DNA of 52,676 bases from Planctomycetota bacterium (GTDB lineage Bacteria; Planctomycetota; JAJSAM01; JAJVHW01). The notes under the pieces are model-generated. The model was given only the letters and a program-made list of their open reading frames with translations, was not told where the DNA came from and did no database searches. Below are positions 8,130-17,422 of this stretch, in pieces (position 1 is the stretch's first letter; each line of letters starts with the position of its first letter). Where the stretch lies: contig JAJFFG010000011.1 in NCBI GenBank assembly GCA_021776825.1, positions 1 to 52,676 on the forward strand, written 5' to 3'. The position numbers and the translations under genes were made by a program.

Positions 8130-9367
8130 TGTCGATCCCCGTCCGCTTCGACAACGTCTCCAAGAGCTTCAAGACCGGTGAGTCGGCGACCGCGCTCCGA
8201 GACCTCATTCCGAGTCTCGTGCGCCGCCTACGTGGCGCCGACCCGGACGCCCGGAAGCTCTTCTGGGCGCTGCGGGACGTGTCGTTCGAGGTGGCCGAGG
8301 GCGAGGTGCTCGGCTTCGTCGGTCGCAATGGTGCCGGCAAGTCGACGACGCTCAAGCTCGTCGCTGGCATCCTGCGTCAGAACAAGGGCACCGTCGAGGT
8401 CAACGGCTCGCTCTCCGCTCTGATCGAGGTGGGCGCCGGGTTCCACCCCGACCTGACCGGGCGCGAGAACATCTTCATGAACGGGGCGGTGCTCGGGCTG
8501 TCGCGACGCGACATCCGCGCGAGGTTCGACGACATCGTGGCGTTCGCTGAGCTCGAGGAGTTCATCGACACTCCCGTCAAGCGCTACTCATCGGGCATGT
8601 ACATGCGGCTCGGCTTCGCTGTCGCGGTCCATGTCGATCCCGCGATCCTGCTCATCGACGAGGTGCTCGCGGTCGGTGACTTGGCGTTCCGGCGAAAGTG
8701 CCTCGAGCGCGTGAAGCTGCTGCGTGCTGCTGGCAAGACCATCCTGTTCGTCTCGCACAAGATGAACGACGTTCGCGCAATCTGCGATCGCGTGATGTAC
8801 GTGAAGGATGGCCTCATCCACCGCGAGGGCACGGCCCTTGACGTCACGCGGGAGTTCGAGGCGGACATGAAGCGGCGCAGCGCGCTCGAGATCACCGGTG
8901 CCCCGCTGAGTCAGCGAACCGACAACGCGGCCGTCCGCGTCATGCACGTGGAGGCCCGCGACAGCAGCGGCGCTCCGGTCACGGAACTGCACTCGGGCCA
9001 GAGCCTGATCATCCACGCCGCGATCGAGTCGGACATCGAGTTGCTCGATCCGATCCTGTCGGTCGCACTCCTGCGTTCGGACAACCTCCGCGCCTGCTGC
9101 GCGACGACTCGCGTACTGGGTCCGCGCATCCCACGCGTCCGCGGCGCGTGCACGTTCGAGGTGGAGTTCGACGACCTCGATCTCATGGACGACTTCTACG
9201 CCATCGAGACGATCGTCTGGAACGCCGAGATGAACGTCCCGCTTGCGCAGCACCTGAATCCAACCATCCGGTTTATCGACGAACGACCTCCCGTGAATCG
9301 GCCCGGCGTGTTCCATCCCGCGGCACGCTTCGGCGCGATCGAGCACGGACCCGATCTGGAGAGCTAG
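8126..9367 (+). CDS. Polysaccharide ABC exporter ATPase with Wzt-type C-terminal domain
   Basis: A 413-residue ATP-binding protein that pairs with the upstream permease. Walker A is GRNGAGKST at 66-74. The Q-loop region, the signature YSSGMYMRLGFAVAV and Walker B ILLIDEVLAVGD are typical of Wzt/TagH ATPases, followed by a switch His in SHKM. About 150 extra residues (260-410) form a C-terminal domain like Wzt_C. In E. coli O8/O9a and relatives that domain binds the modified end of the O-polysaccharide and sets export specificity. The start is GTG 8126 or ATG 8129, both overlapping the upstream stop codon. The Wzt_C domain plus a methyltransferase in the locus suggests a methyl-capped glycan (inference). 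Confidence 0.93.
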   Translation: MMSIPVRFDNVSKSFKTGESATALRDLIPSLVRRLRGADPDARKLFWALRDVSFEVAEGEVLGFVGRNGAGKSTTLKLVAGILRQNKGTVEVNGSLSALIEVGAGFHPDLTGRENIFMNGAVLGLSRRDIRARFDDIVAFAELEEFIDTPVKRYSSGMYMRLGFAVAVHVDPAILLIDEVLAVGDLAFRRKCLERVKLLRAAGKTILFVSHKMNDVRAICDRVMYVKDGLIHREGTALDVTREFEADMKRRSALEITGAPLSQRTDNAAVRVMHVEARDSSGAPVTELHSGQSLIIHAAIESDIELLDPILSVALLRSDNLRACCATTRVLGPRIPRVRGACTFEVEFDDLDLMDDFYAIETIVWNAEMNVPLAQHLNPTIRFIDERPPVNRPGVFHPAARFGAIEHGPDLES

Positions 9368-9373
9368 ACGAAC

Positions 9374-10141
9374 ATGGCCAACGTCCCTGGCGCGAGCGAC
9401 GACCCGAAGGTGATCGTCGTCATGCCCGCCTACAACGCCGAGCTGACCGTCGAGAAGACGCTCCGCGACATCCCGGAAGGCAGCGTCGACGAGATCATCC
9501 TCGTGGACGACTGCAGCACCGACGGCACCGTCGCAGTGGCGCGATCACTCGGCATCACCGTGATCGAGCGCGAGGTGAACGGCGGCTACGGTGCCAACCA
9601 GAAGGTGTGCTACGACGAAGCGCTCGCCCGCGGCGCGGACATCGTCGTCATGGTGCACCCCGACTATCAGTACGACAGTCGCCTCGTGCCCTTCTTCACC
9701 GGCTTCGTCTGGCGCGGCATCTGCGACGTGATGCTGGGCGCACGCATTCGCACACGCGCGGAGACGCTCGAGGGCGGCATGCCGCTCTACAAGTACGTCG
9801 CCAACCGCTTCTTGACGTTCGTCGAGAACGTCGCGCTCGGCCAGAACCTCGGCGACTTCCACTCGGGCTTTCGCGTCTACCACCGCAAGGTGCTCGAGCG
9901 CCTCCCGTACCACGACAACTCCGATGACTTCGTGTTCGACTCCCAGTTCCTCGCCCAGTCTGCGTACTTCGGCTTCAAGATCGGTGACGCTCCGGTCCCG
10001 GTGCGCTACTTCAAGGAAGCGTCGTCGATCAACTTCACGCGCTCGTCGGAGTACGGCTTGCGAACGCTGTGGACGCTCGTTCGCTACTGGCTCGCACGAC
10101 TCGGCGTGTTTCGAGGATCGCTGTTCGTGCCAAGAGACTGA
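9374..10141 (+). CDS. Glycosyltransferase family 2, dolichyl-phosphate-mannose-synthase-like
   Basis: A 255-residue GT-A enzyme without obvious membrane spans. [11 protein letters not shown] begins the Rossmann-like domain, [10 protein letters not shown] carries the first Asp pair, [15 protein letters not shown] follows, and HPDYQYD supplies the DxD-like metal site. These features match DPM1/polyprenol-phosphate glycosyltransferases and related GT2 enzymes. It may make a polyprenyl-phosphate sugar for the GT39-like enzyme in the same locus, or add a sugar to the lipid-linked glycan. It starts at ATG 9374, six bases after the ATPase stop, and belongs to the same operon. Confidence 0.93.
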   Translation: MANVPGASDDPKVIVVMPAYNAELTVEKTLRDIPEGSVDEIILVDDCSTDGTVAVARSLGITVIEREVNGGYGANQKVCYDEALARGADIVVMVHPDYQYDSRLVPFFTGFVWRGICDVMLGARIRTRAETLEGGMPLYKYVANRFLTFVENVALGQNLGDFHSGFRVYHRKVLERLPYHDNSDDFVFDSQFLAQSAYFGFKIGDAPVPVRYFKEASSINFTRSSEYGLRTLWTLVRYWLARLGVFRGSLFVPRD

Positions 10142-10145
10142 CGCG

Positions 10146-10400
10146 ATGCAGACCTCGAACGCAGTCTGCACGATGGCCGCGCGGATGCCTGACTGGCGCG
10201 TGTTCCTCGAAGCCCTCTCGCATGCGGACGGTGTCGGTCGCGTCGCAGTGTTCGTCCTGAACACAGCCGGGTCAGCGTATGCAAGCGTCGCGGCGGAGTG
10301 TGCCGACTGGCTACAACTCCGCTCGCTGAACGCTACTGGAGCGAGACTCTCGCCCGAGCGGGACGACGCAGGGCCAGCTCGACGTGAGTTACGGGCGTGA
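10146..10400 (+). CDS. Possible small protein, unrecognised
   Basis: An 84-residue frame from ATG 10146 (MQTSNAVCTMAARMPDW) fills the only sizeable gap in this operon. It begins 4 bases after the GT2 stop and ends in a GTGA overlap with the next gene, as translationally coupled genes do. Its first half has GC-rich third positions, but the C-terminal part looks less like coding sequence. No motif or family is recognised. It may simply be spacer. Confidence 0.3.
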   Translation: MQTSNAVCTMAARMPDWRVFLEALSHADGVGRVAVFVLNTAGSAYASVAAECADWLQLRSLNATGARLSPERDDAGPARRELRA

Positions 10401-11788
10401 GCGCGCGGAGAGTCCTCTGCGTTCTCTACTACTTCCCGCCGAGCGGTGGACCCGGCGTGATGCGCGGATTGAAGTTCGTCAAGTACCTGCGTGAGTTCGG
10501 ATGGGAGCCGACGGTTCTCACCGTCGACGCGGAGACGTTCTCGAACCCGGGCGAGTACACGCCCGATCCGACGCTGCTCGCCGAGGTCCCGACGGGTGTC
10601 GAGGTCATCCGAGTGGGATCCGCAGAACCGCTTCGACTGAAGCGCGCCCTGGTGCGTCTCAAGCTGATGCGCCTCGCCCAGATGGTGTTCTATCCGTGGC
10701 TGTGGGAGCGACAGGTCGCCTGGGTGGCGCCCGCCATCGAAGCCGCGCTCGCGGCGTCGTCAACGAGCCGATTCGACGCGATCTACACATGCTCGGGTCC
10801 TTACTGCTCGAACTGGATCGGCCGCGCCGTGCGCCAGCGCACGGGAACACCATGGATCGCCGATCATCGCGATCCCTGGACCAGCGCGTGGGCGCTTCAC
10901 TGGCCCTCGCGGGTCCATCATCGATGGACTCGGCGATGGGAGTCGCGACTCCTGACCGAAGCCGACGCGTTCGTTGCGAACACGCCGGGTCAGCGGTTCG
11001 AAGCGCTGAGCTCGTTCCCGGGACTCGATGCGGAGCGCGTCGTTGCGATCACCAACGGCTACGACCAATCAGACTTCGCCGCCCCCGTCGGACCACGCGG
11101 CGACTCGCTGTTCCGCATCGTGCACACAGGTTCGTTCGACGCGCCGACTGGCGTGACCGTCGCCGGCCACCCGATCCGCCGCTGGCTTCGCGACCACCTC
11201 GAGTATCGCAATCGCGAGTACGACCGCACCTCCCATGGTCCCGTCACCCTGTTCGACGCGCTGACGCTCATACGCGATCGCTCGCCCGAGACGTACGCGA
11301 GGCTGCAGGTCGATCTCGTCGGGACTCGCTCATCGCGCTGGGCGCCGGATGTCGAGGCACGCAGCCTCGGGTCGAGCGTCACCCTCCACCCGCACGAACC
11401 ACACGCCGACGCCGTGGCACGGATGCGTCAGGCCGACGTGCTGTTCCTTCCGTCGACGAGCCGCACCGACGGAGGTCGCGTCTCCCGCGTCTCCCAGAAG
11501 CTCTATGAGTACCTGCGAGCGGGACCGCCGATCATCGCGGTCACTGGCGCCGGTGACGCCGCGGACATCGTGTCGAAGACCGGTGCCGGGATCGTGGTGC
11601 CGCAGCGAGACCCTGCCGCTCTCGCAGCCGCGATCGTCGGGCTGATGGATGGATCGACAACAGTCGGTCCTCGCGTGGAGCAGGCGGTGGCCTCGTACGA
11701 TCGACGCGAGCTCACGAAGCGACTGGCGACGGTCCTCGATCGGGCGGTCGCGGGGCACGCCGTCGACGCCGCCGGCGGTGACGTTTAG
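10397..11788 (+). CDS. Glycosyltransferase, GT4-like (GT-B fold)
   Basis: A 463-residue protein. The N-terminus VLCVLYYFPPSGGPGVMRGLKF is typical of GT-B enzymes in capsule and O-antigen clusters, and the family motif WIADHRDPWTSAW is at about 150. The donor domain has IVHTGSF, then DVLFLPS and SQKLYEYLRAGPPIIAVTGAGDAADIV, which replaces the classical E-x7-E with a less conserved version. It is the last gene of the rightward operon. Its stop overlaps by 3-4 bases the stop of the convergent membrane-protein gene. The start GTG 10397 overlaps the small frame upstream. Confidence 0.9.
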   Translation: MSARRVLCVLYYFPPSGGPGVMRGLKFVKYLREFGWEPTVLTVDAETFSNPGEYTPDPTLLAEVPTGVEVIRVGSAEPLRLKRALVRLKLMRLAQMVFYPWLWERQVAWVAPAIEAALAASSTSRFDAIYTCSGPYCSNWIGRAVRQRTGTPWIADHRDPWTSAWALHWPSRVHHRWTRRWESRLLTEADAFVANTPGQRFEALSSFPGLDAERVVAITNGYDQSDFAAPVGPRGDSLFRIVHTGSFDAPTGVTVAGHPIRRWLRDHLEYRNREYDRTSHGPVTLFDALTLIRDRSPETYARLQVDLVGTRSSRWAPDVEARSLGSSVTLHPHEPHADAVARMRQADVLFLPSTSRTDGGRVSRVSQKLYEYLRAGPPIIAVTGAGDAADIVSKTGAGIVVPQRDPAALAAAIVGLMDGSTTVGPRVEQAVASYDRRELTKRLATVLDRAVAGHAVDAAGGDV

Positions 11789-13383
11789 CGAAGGTTGTAG
11801 AGGACGAAACGCCGGGTCTCGTGCGCCACCGGAAATCGCAGAGCGGGATCCTCCCGTTCAGCGAGGAGATGCGTTGCCCCGCTTGCCTCGGCCAACGTCG
11901 CGAACCCCTCGGTGTCCGCTGTCTTGTAGAGAGACACGACGGCGCGGTACTCCCGCAGCCACTCGGTTCCCCTCGCCCCGAGGAACGTCGCCGCGAACCC
12001 ACCATCCTTGCGGGAGACCACGATGGAGCGCCTGGCGTAGAGGCGAAAGTGCGAGTAGTCCTCCGGCGGAACGATCACTCGCGCGTCGCTCGGAAGCTCG
12101 TCACGAGTCCAGCGGCAGAGCGCGAGGTAGTCGAGCCGATCCGCGGCCGAGCGCCCCGTCAGTTCTCCGGAGCGCGGCCGATCCGGCGAAAGGGCCGCCG
12201 GTGGGGGCGCCCGACCGAGGAGCGCGCGAGCACCACGGCGGAGCCACGGCGTCCAGACCACCGCGGAGAGTGAGACCGCGACCAGCATCGCGACGGCGAC
12301 GACATGGCGCGCGCGACGTGAGACCACCGCGACCTCGACAGCCCCGGCCATCGCGACGAGTCCGATGAGCCAGGACATGCGAACGAATCGCCCGAGCTGG
12401 AGCTGGCTCAGGGATGGGAACACCATGCCGACGCGCTCGCCGACGACTCCGACGAACCCGCAGACGACCAGCGCGATTCCAAGTCGCCGACGGCCATCGG
12501 TCGACCGCCAGAGCAACAGCGCGACGATGCCGATCCCCAACGCGGGCGCCCAGGCCTCGACGGACGCAGCGAGCGGCGGCAAGTTCATGCCCGGAACTCG
12601 CAGGTCCATGACGGCGGCGTCGGGACGCCCGCTGCGCGGGTACTGCATGTACCGCAGGACGAAGGGTGCCGCCCCCACCAGAAAGCCGGTCGTCAAGGAC
12701 GCAGCACGACGCAGGCGCTGCCCCACATCGTCCGGTGGACACAACGCCAGCAGTCCGAGAAGCAGTCCGATGTGCACGCCGTTCAGCGGGTGGATGTTGG
12801 TCGCCACCCCGAGAACGAGGCCGATCGCCAGCATGACCCGAGGACGCCGCGCTGGCTCCGACCACACGGCGCACAAGAGCCACGGCAAGAGCGCGTGCAG
12901 GACGTCGCGAGGCAATGCCGAGCCCGGTCCCACGGCTGCCGTCCAGAACAGCGGGATCGCCGAGAGCAGGACCAATGCAGTTCCGGCGATCGGACCGCGT
13001 CCGAGCGCCCGCAGAAGACGCCACGCTCCGAGGATGAACACACCACCGGTCACCACGGAGATCCACCAGGACGCCCGAACGGGGCTCTCCAGAGCGGCGA
13101 TCAAGGGGCCGCAGAGTGCCGAATAGGCGGGGGCGAACACCTGCTCAGCGAGCTGCAACCAGCTGTCCGCCCGGTACGTGCCCGGTAGAACGCTGTCGAT
13201 CGCCAGGGGATAGAGCAGGACTTCGTCGGCCAGCGAGTGGAGCAGATCATCCGAGGACGGCCAGGCGACGAGCCATCTCGACACCGCGACGACGGCTGCA
13301 ATCGCGATACAGCCTGCGCGAAGGGGCGGCCGCTCGGCGGCCACGGAAGGGTCTAGGTCCCCGGGAGAGTCGGTCCCCGTCAC
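11785..13383 (-). CDS. Polytopic membrane protein of a polysaccharide locus
   Basis: About 532 residues with roughly ten hydrophobic segments and a soluble C-terminal domain of about 130 residues (RWTRDELPSDARVIVPPED, then SIVVSRKDGG). An early SSDDLLHSL segment after the first helix recalls GT-C or DUF6798-like membrane proteins, where an acidic residue in the first periplasmic loop is functional. The start is GTG 13383 with GGAG six bases upstream; an open extension to 13629 is Arg/Pro-rich and unlikely. It faces the glycosyltransferase operon tail to tail, so a role in glycan assembly is inferred from context only. Confidence 0.75.
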   Translation of the reverse strand: MTGTDSPGDLDPSVAAERPPLRAGCIAIAAVVAVSRWLVAWPSSDDLLHSLADEVLLYPLAIDSVLPGTYRADSWLQLAEQVFAPAYSALCGPLIAALESPVRASWWISVVTGGVFILGAWRLLRALGRGPIAGTALVLLSAIPLFWTAAVGPGSALPRDVLHALLPWLLCAVWSEPARRPRVMLAIGLVLGVATNIHPLNGVHIGLLLGLLALCPPDDVGQRLRRAASLTTGFLVGAAPFVLRYMQYPRSGRPDAAVMDLRVPGMNLPPLAASVEAWAPALGIGIVALLLWRSTDGRRRLGIALVVCGFVGVVGERVGMVFPSLSQLQLGRFVRMSWLIGLVAMAGAVEVAVVSRRARHVVAVAMLVAVSLSAVVWTPWLRRGARALLGRAPPPAALSPDRPRSGELTGRSAADRLDYLALCRWTRDELPSDARVIVPPEDYSHFRLYARRSIVVSRKDGGFAATFLGARGTEWLREYRAVVSLYKTADTEGFATLAEASGATHLLAEREDPALRFPVAHETRRFVLYNLR

Positions 13384-13727
13384 GGCCGGCTCCGGCTCGG
13401 CGAACCCCGCGGCGCCCGGGTGTCCCTCGCGAACGCGCGGGACAGGGGAATGATCCCGTCTGCGCGCCCGACCTCCGGCACGGCCAACGGATCGCTCGTG
13501 TGGTGTCCAAGCCAGCTTCGCATGGCTCTCCGGCGTTGTCGCTCTCGCCCTCGCAGGCTCGCGCGCCGATGGTAGGACCGTGCCACGCACCGCGTGAGGA
13601 ATCGCACCTAGCGTTCGGGCGAGGGGCACCGCCGCGCGACCGAGCCACGCGCGGGAGTGCGAGTCGTCGGAGGGCGCCGCCCAATCCCCTCTGGAGCCGA
13701 GCCCCCTTCACGCGGGACACTTCCGGT
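13384..13727. other. Divergent intergenic region without a supported gene
   Basis: These 344 bases separate the leftward membrane protein from the rightward kinase. Both flanking genes have frames extending into it, but those extensions are Arg/Pro-rich and lack family similarity. It must hold at least two promoters; a TAGCGT hexamer at 13609-13614 is the only -10-like candidate on the plus strand and has no convincing -35 partner. No hairpin or repeat stood out. Confidence 0.4.
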
Positions 13728-16211
13728 GTGAGCGAGCCCCCCCCGCCTGACGACGCCAACGTCCCGCCGACGCCCTCTCCCGCCGAGGACCCAACGATCG
13801 GGTGGTACAGCGTGATGGCTCGGCTGACGGAGGCGGGTGCGCACGCTGGTGCGGGCGACGGCGACGGAGCGGGCGACGGGGAGTTCGTTCCGGCGGAGCA
13901 GAAGTACGCACTCGGTGTGACGCTCGGCGTGGGCGGCATGGGCCACGTGATCCAGGCCCACGACAAGGACCTCCGACGCGAGGTCGCGATGAAGATCATG
14001 CGCAAGGAGATCGCCGAGCGCGAGGGCCAGCGCATGCGGTTCGTCGCGGAGGCTCAGGCAACGAGCCAGCTCGACCATCCGGGCATCCCGCCGGTGCACG
14101 ACGTCGGGATCACGCCGGAGGGCCGCCTCTACTTCACGATGAAGCTGCTGAAGGGCCGCACGCTGGCCCAGGTGCTGCAGATGCTGCGCGTCGGTGACCA
14201 GGCAACGCTACGCGAGTACACGCTCCACCGGCTCGTGACCGTGCTGGAGCGCGTATCGGAGGCCGTCCACTTCGCGCACGAGAAGGGCGTGATCCACCGC
14301 GACATCAAACCGGACAACATCATGCTCGGCGCGTTCGGTGAGGTGCACCTCATGGACTGGGGCCTGGCCAAACTGCTTGGCCAGGAGGAGCTCCCGGACG
14401 TCGATGCCGACGACATCCCCGACACGCAGGAGATCTCGCTCCGGACGCGGCACGGGATGGTGAAGGGCACAGTGCCCTACATGAGCCCCGAGCAGGCGTC
14501 GGGCCTCGCCCACCTCGATCGCCGCAGCGACGTCTACACGCTCGGCTGCCTGCTCTACGAGATGCTCACGCTCCATCCGGCGTTCGAGGGCAACAAGACC
14601 GCCGTCCTGGCGCGCGTGACGCTCGGGGACTTCGAGCCGGTCCAGGAGCGCAACCTCGACCGCGCCGTTCCGAAGCCGCTGTCCGCGATCTGCCGCCGAG
14701 CGATGTTCCTCGACCGTGCCTCTCGGCAGCGAACGGCGCGCGAGTTCGCGAAGGAACTGCGCGCCTGGCTCGACGGCAGCGCCGACAAGCGTCGCCGGGG
14801 CCGCGAGGCCGAGAAGCTCGCCGCCGAGGGGCTGCGCGTCGCCGGGCGCCACCGTGAGATCCGCAAGGAGCTCACGGCGGCACGACGGCGCGCGATCCTC
14901 GAGCGCAAGAAGGTCAGCGAGTGGCAGGCTCTCGAGGAGAAGCAGTCGCTGTTCGAGGCTGAGCGACGCGTGCGCGACCTCGAGACGCAGATCGCGCTGA
15001 TCTTTGCGGACACGATCAGTCTGCTCGACGCCGCCATCGTGATGCAGCCCGGGCACGTGGAGGCGTGCGCCACTCTCGCGGAGCTCTGGCGCGAGCGCCT
15101 CGAGGAGGCCGAGCGGATCAGCAACGCGCCGATCGCCGCGTTTGCGCTCGAAATGGTCAGGCGACACGACGACGGCCGCCTCGCCGCGTACGTGCGCGGC
15201 GACGCACAGCTCGTCCTGCGCACCGAGCCGAGCCGAGCGGAAGTCGAGCTGTACCGCTACATCGACCGCGACGGACTGTTCGAGCCCGACAAGGTGCGAG
15301 ATCTCGGGGTGACGCCGATCGGTCCCGTCTCGCTGCCGATGGGTTCGTACCTGTGCGTGCTGCGGAAAGACGGCTTCGTCGAGGCGCGCTACCCCGTGCA
15401 TCTCACGCGAGACGCCACGTGGGAGGGGCTGGTGCGGCTCCGCACGGAGCGCGACCTCGACGGCGAGTTCGTCTTCGTCCCGGACGCTCCGATGATCTGC
15501 GACGACGGACGCGCGACGCACGTGGAGCGAGTGGGCGACTTCGCGATCCGCCGGTTCCCGGTCACCTTCCGCGAGTACGCCGAATTCCTCGACGCCACCG
15601 ACAAGTCGCACGGCGAGGCCGACGCGCGCACACGCTCGCCGACCGACGACGCGCAGGGTGCACTGATGGAGCGCGGCGAGCGGGGTGCGTGGCGTCCCGT
15701 CCCCCCCAGCGGCGTCGACGCCCGCTGGATCGACAGATGCCACGCGCGCTTCGGCGAGGACTGGCAGTGGCAACTCCCGGTCGTCGGAGTCTCCTACGAC
15801 GATGCCGCCGCGTTCTGCGCGTGGAAGAGTTTCCGCACGCGACAGAGTTGGCGGCTGCCGACGGCGCTCGAACGTGAGAAGGCCTCGCGCGGCGTGGACG
15901 GCCGCAGCTTCCCGTGGGGCAACCTGCGCGACGCAACGCTGACGCTCTGCGATCGCTCGCACGACGGCCTCTCGCACCCCGAGCCGGTGGGCTCGTTCGA
16001 GACCGACGTCTCCGTCTATGGCATCCGCGACGTAGCCGGCTCGACCATCGATGTGACCGAGACGCCAGACCCCTACCAGCCCTCACTCCGTGTGGCGAAG
16101 GGCGGAGCGTGGACCTCCCTGCCTGCGCACCTCGGCTGCGCGCGTCAGTTCTTCGTGAGCGTCAAGTCGCGCCGCGGAAACATGGGCTTCCGCTGCGCTC
16201 GGAACCTCTGA
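13728..16211 (+). CDS. Ser/Thr protein kinase with PEGA-like and formylglycine-enzyme-like domains
   Basis: An 827-residue Hanks-type kinase. The Gly-rich loop is LGVGGMGHV (66-74) and the ATP Lys is Lys89 in REVAMKIM. The catalytic loop is HRDIKPDN (190-197), and the Mg loop reads DWG (210-212) instead of DFG, a variant common in planctomycete kinases. KGTVPYMSPEQA marks the activation segment. An Arg/Glu-rich helical linker (about 340-450), a PEGA-like segment (about 490-565) and a C-terminal FGE-sulfatase/SUMF1-like domain (about 575-827, ending MGFRCARNL) follow. No clear transmembrane helix is visible, so it is probably cytoplasmic. The start is GTG 13728; ATG 13815 (MARLTEAG) is an alternative that keeps the kinase intact. 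The FGE-like domain probably binds ligand or protein rather than acting as an enzyme (inference). Confidence 0.92.
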   Translation: MSEPPPPDDANVPPTPSPAEDPTIGWYSVMARLTEAGAHAGAGDGDGAGDGEFVPAEQKYALGVTLGVGGMGHVIQAHDKDLRREVAMKIMRKEIAEREGQRMRFVAEAQATSQLDHPGIPPVHDVGITPEGRLYFTMKLLKGRTLAQVLQMLRVGDQATLREYTLHRLVTVLERVSEAVHFAHEKGVIHRDIKPDNIMLGAFGEVHLMDWGLAKLLGQEELPDVDADDIPDTQEISLRTRHGMVKGTVPYMSPEQASGLAHLDRRSDVYTLGCLLYEMLTLHPAFEGNKTAVLARVTLGDFEPVQERNLDRAVPKPLSAICRRAMFLDRASRQRTAREFAKELRAWLDGSADKRRRGREAEKLAAEGLRVAGRHREIRKELTAARRRAILERKKVSEWQALEEKQSLFEAERRVRDLETQIALIFADTISLLDAAIVMQPGHVEACATLAELWRERLEEAERISNAPIAAFALEMVRRHDDGRLAAYVRGDAQLVLRTEPSRAEVELYRYIDRDGLFEPDKVRDLGVTPIGPVSLPMGSYLCVLRKDGFVEARYPVHLTRDATWEGLVRLRTERDLDGEFVFVPDAPMICDDGRATHVERVGDFAIRRFPVTFREYAEFLDATDKSHGEADARTRSPTDDAQGALMERGERGAWRPVPPSGVDARWIDRCHARFGEDWQWQLPVVGVSYDDAAAFCAWKSFRTRQSWRLPTALEREKASRGVDGRSFPWGNLRDATLTLCDRSHDGLSHPEPVGSFETDVSVYGIRDVAGSTIDVTETPDPYQPSLRVAKGGAWTSLPAHLGCARQFFVSVKSRRGNMGFRCARNL

Positions 16212-16219
16212 GGCCGGCG

Positions 16220-16489
16220 ATGGGCGAGTTGCGCGTCTGCCCCCACTGCGGCGAGGACTTCCCGGACGGCCGCGCGGCGTGTCCACACTGCGGCAGCGAC
16301 GCCGAGACCGGGTGGAGCGAGGACGGGATCACCGGCTACTCGACGTCGCTCCCGGACGAGTTCACGGACGACGACTACGACGACGTGCTGCGCGGGATGG
16401 GCGAGCTGCCGCCGAAGCAGCGCTTCCCGACGTGGATGGTCGTCGTGGCGATCGTCACGGCGATCGCGTTCCTGTTGCTGGTCGTGTGA
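16220..16489 (+). CDS. Small tail-anchored zinc-ribbon protein
   Basis: An 89-residue protein starting 8 bases after the kinase stop. Two CPHC pairs (Cys7, Cys10, Cys21, Cys24) form a zinc ribbon of the kind seen in small zinc-ribbon-domain proteins. An acidic linker (DEFTDDDYDD) follows, and the last 19 residues (about 71-89, WMVVVAIVTAIAFLLLVV) are one hydrophobic helix. That predicts a cytoplasmic zinc ribbon held at the membrane by a C-terminal tail. The tight spacing suggests co-expression with the kinase, so it could be a kinase substrate or adaptor (inference). Confidence 0.8.
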   Translation: MGELRVCPHCGEDFPDGRAACPHCGSDAETGWSEDGITGYSTSLPDEFTDDDYDDVLRGMGELPPKQRFPTWMVVVAIVTAIAFLLLVV

Positions 16490-16540
16490 CGCTCACGCCC
16501 AGCGACGAATCCGGGCGGCGCCGGGCTCCGGGATGATGCA

Positions 16541-17422
16541 ATGGCCAGCGTGAACGCCGCTCTCGCCCAGTTCGCCCCACGCCTCGCCGATGTCGAGGCC
16601 AACCTCGCGCTCCACGTCGAGTGGACGCAGCGGGCAGCGGACGACGGCGCGGAGCTCGTGGTCTTCCCCGAACTCTCCGTGACGGGCTACCTGCTCATGG
16701 AGGCCGTCCCCGAGGTGGCGTTTGCTCTGGACTCACCCGAGATGGAGCGGCTGCGCGAGATCTCGAAGACAGCCGCGATCGTCGTCGGCTTCGCCGAGGA
16801 GGCTCCGGGTGGGCGCTTCTTCAACTCGGCCGCGCTGCTCGACGGTGGCGAGCTCCTGCACGTGCACCGCAAGGTGTTCCTGCCGACGCACGGCTTCTTC
16901 GACGAGACCCGCCACTTCGCCCCGGGTGAGCGCATCCGGGCTGTGGACACGCGCTTCGGCCGCGTCGGGCTCCTCGTCTGCCGCGACTTCTGGCACCTCG
17001 GTCCGGCGTACGTGCTGGCCGCGCAGGACGTCGACCTGATGTGCGTGCTCTCGGCGAGCCCGGGCCGCGGCGTCGAGGGCGGCGGTTCCGGTGAGGATCG
17101 GGGCCGCTTCGACAGCGCCGCCAGCGTGTCGCTCCTGGGCGACGTCTACGCCCGCTCGTTCGGCTGCCACGTGCTCCACACGAACCGCGTCGGCGTCGAG
17201 GACGGCGTCACGTTCGTCGGGGCGTCCGAGGCGTTCGGGCCAGACGGCGACCTTCTCGTGCGGGCTCCGGATCTCGACGAGCACCTCGCCGTCGTCGAGG
17301 TCGACACGGGAGCGCGCCGCGCCGCGCGGCTGCGCATGCCCTTCCTCAGCGAAGAGCGACCACACCTGATCCTGAGGGAGCTCCGGCGTGTCCTCGCCGA
17401 TCGTTCCGCCGCTCGATACTGA
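16541..17422 (+). CDS. Nitrilase-family amidohydrolase, probable glutaminase partner of NadE
   Basis: A 293-residue carbon-nitrogen hydrolase. The Glu-Lys-Cys triad is visible as Glu44 in FPELSVTGY, Lys111 in HRKVFLPTHGFFDETRHF and Cys147 in LLVCRDFW. The HRK...GFFDETRHFAPG stretch closely resembles the glutaminase domain of glutamine-dependent NAD synthetases. The downstream gene, overlapping by 35 bases, is the synthetase domain, so together they look like a split glutamine-dependent NadE. The family otherwise includes many amidases. It starts at ATG 16541. Confidence 0.9.
   Translation: MASVNAALAQFAPRLADVEANLALHVEWTQRAADDGAELVVFPELSVTGYLLMEAVPEVAFALDSPEMERLREISKTAAIVVGFAEEAPGGRFFNSAALLDGGELLHVHRKVFLPTHGFFDETRHFAPGERIRAVDTRFGRVGLLVCRDFWHLGPAYVLAAQDVDLMCVLSASPGRGVEGGGSGEDRGRFDSAASVSLLGDVYARSFGCHVLHTNRVGVEDGVTFVGASEAFGPDGDLLVRAPDLDEHLAVVEVDTGARRAARLRMPFLSEERPHLILRELRRVLADRSAARY

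Noticed and set aside
13116..13727. N-terminal extension of the Ser/Thr kinase by about 204 codons
   Set aside because: The extension is Arg/Pro-rich and antisense to the membrane-protein gene, without domain similarity.
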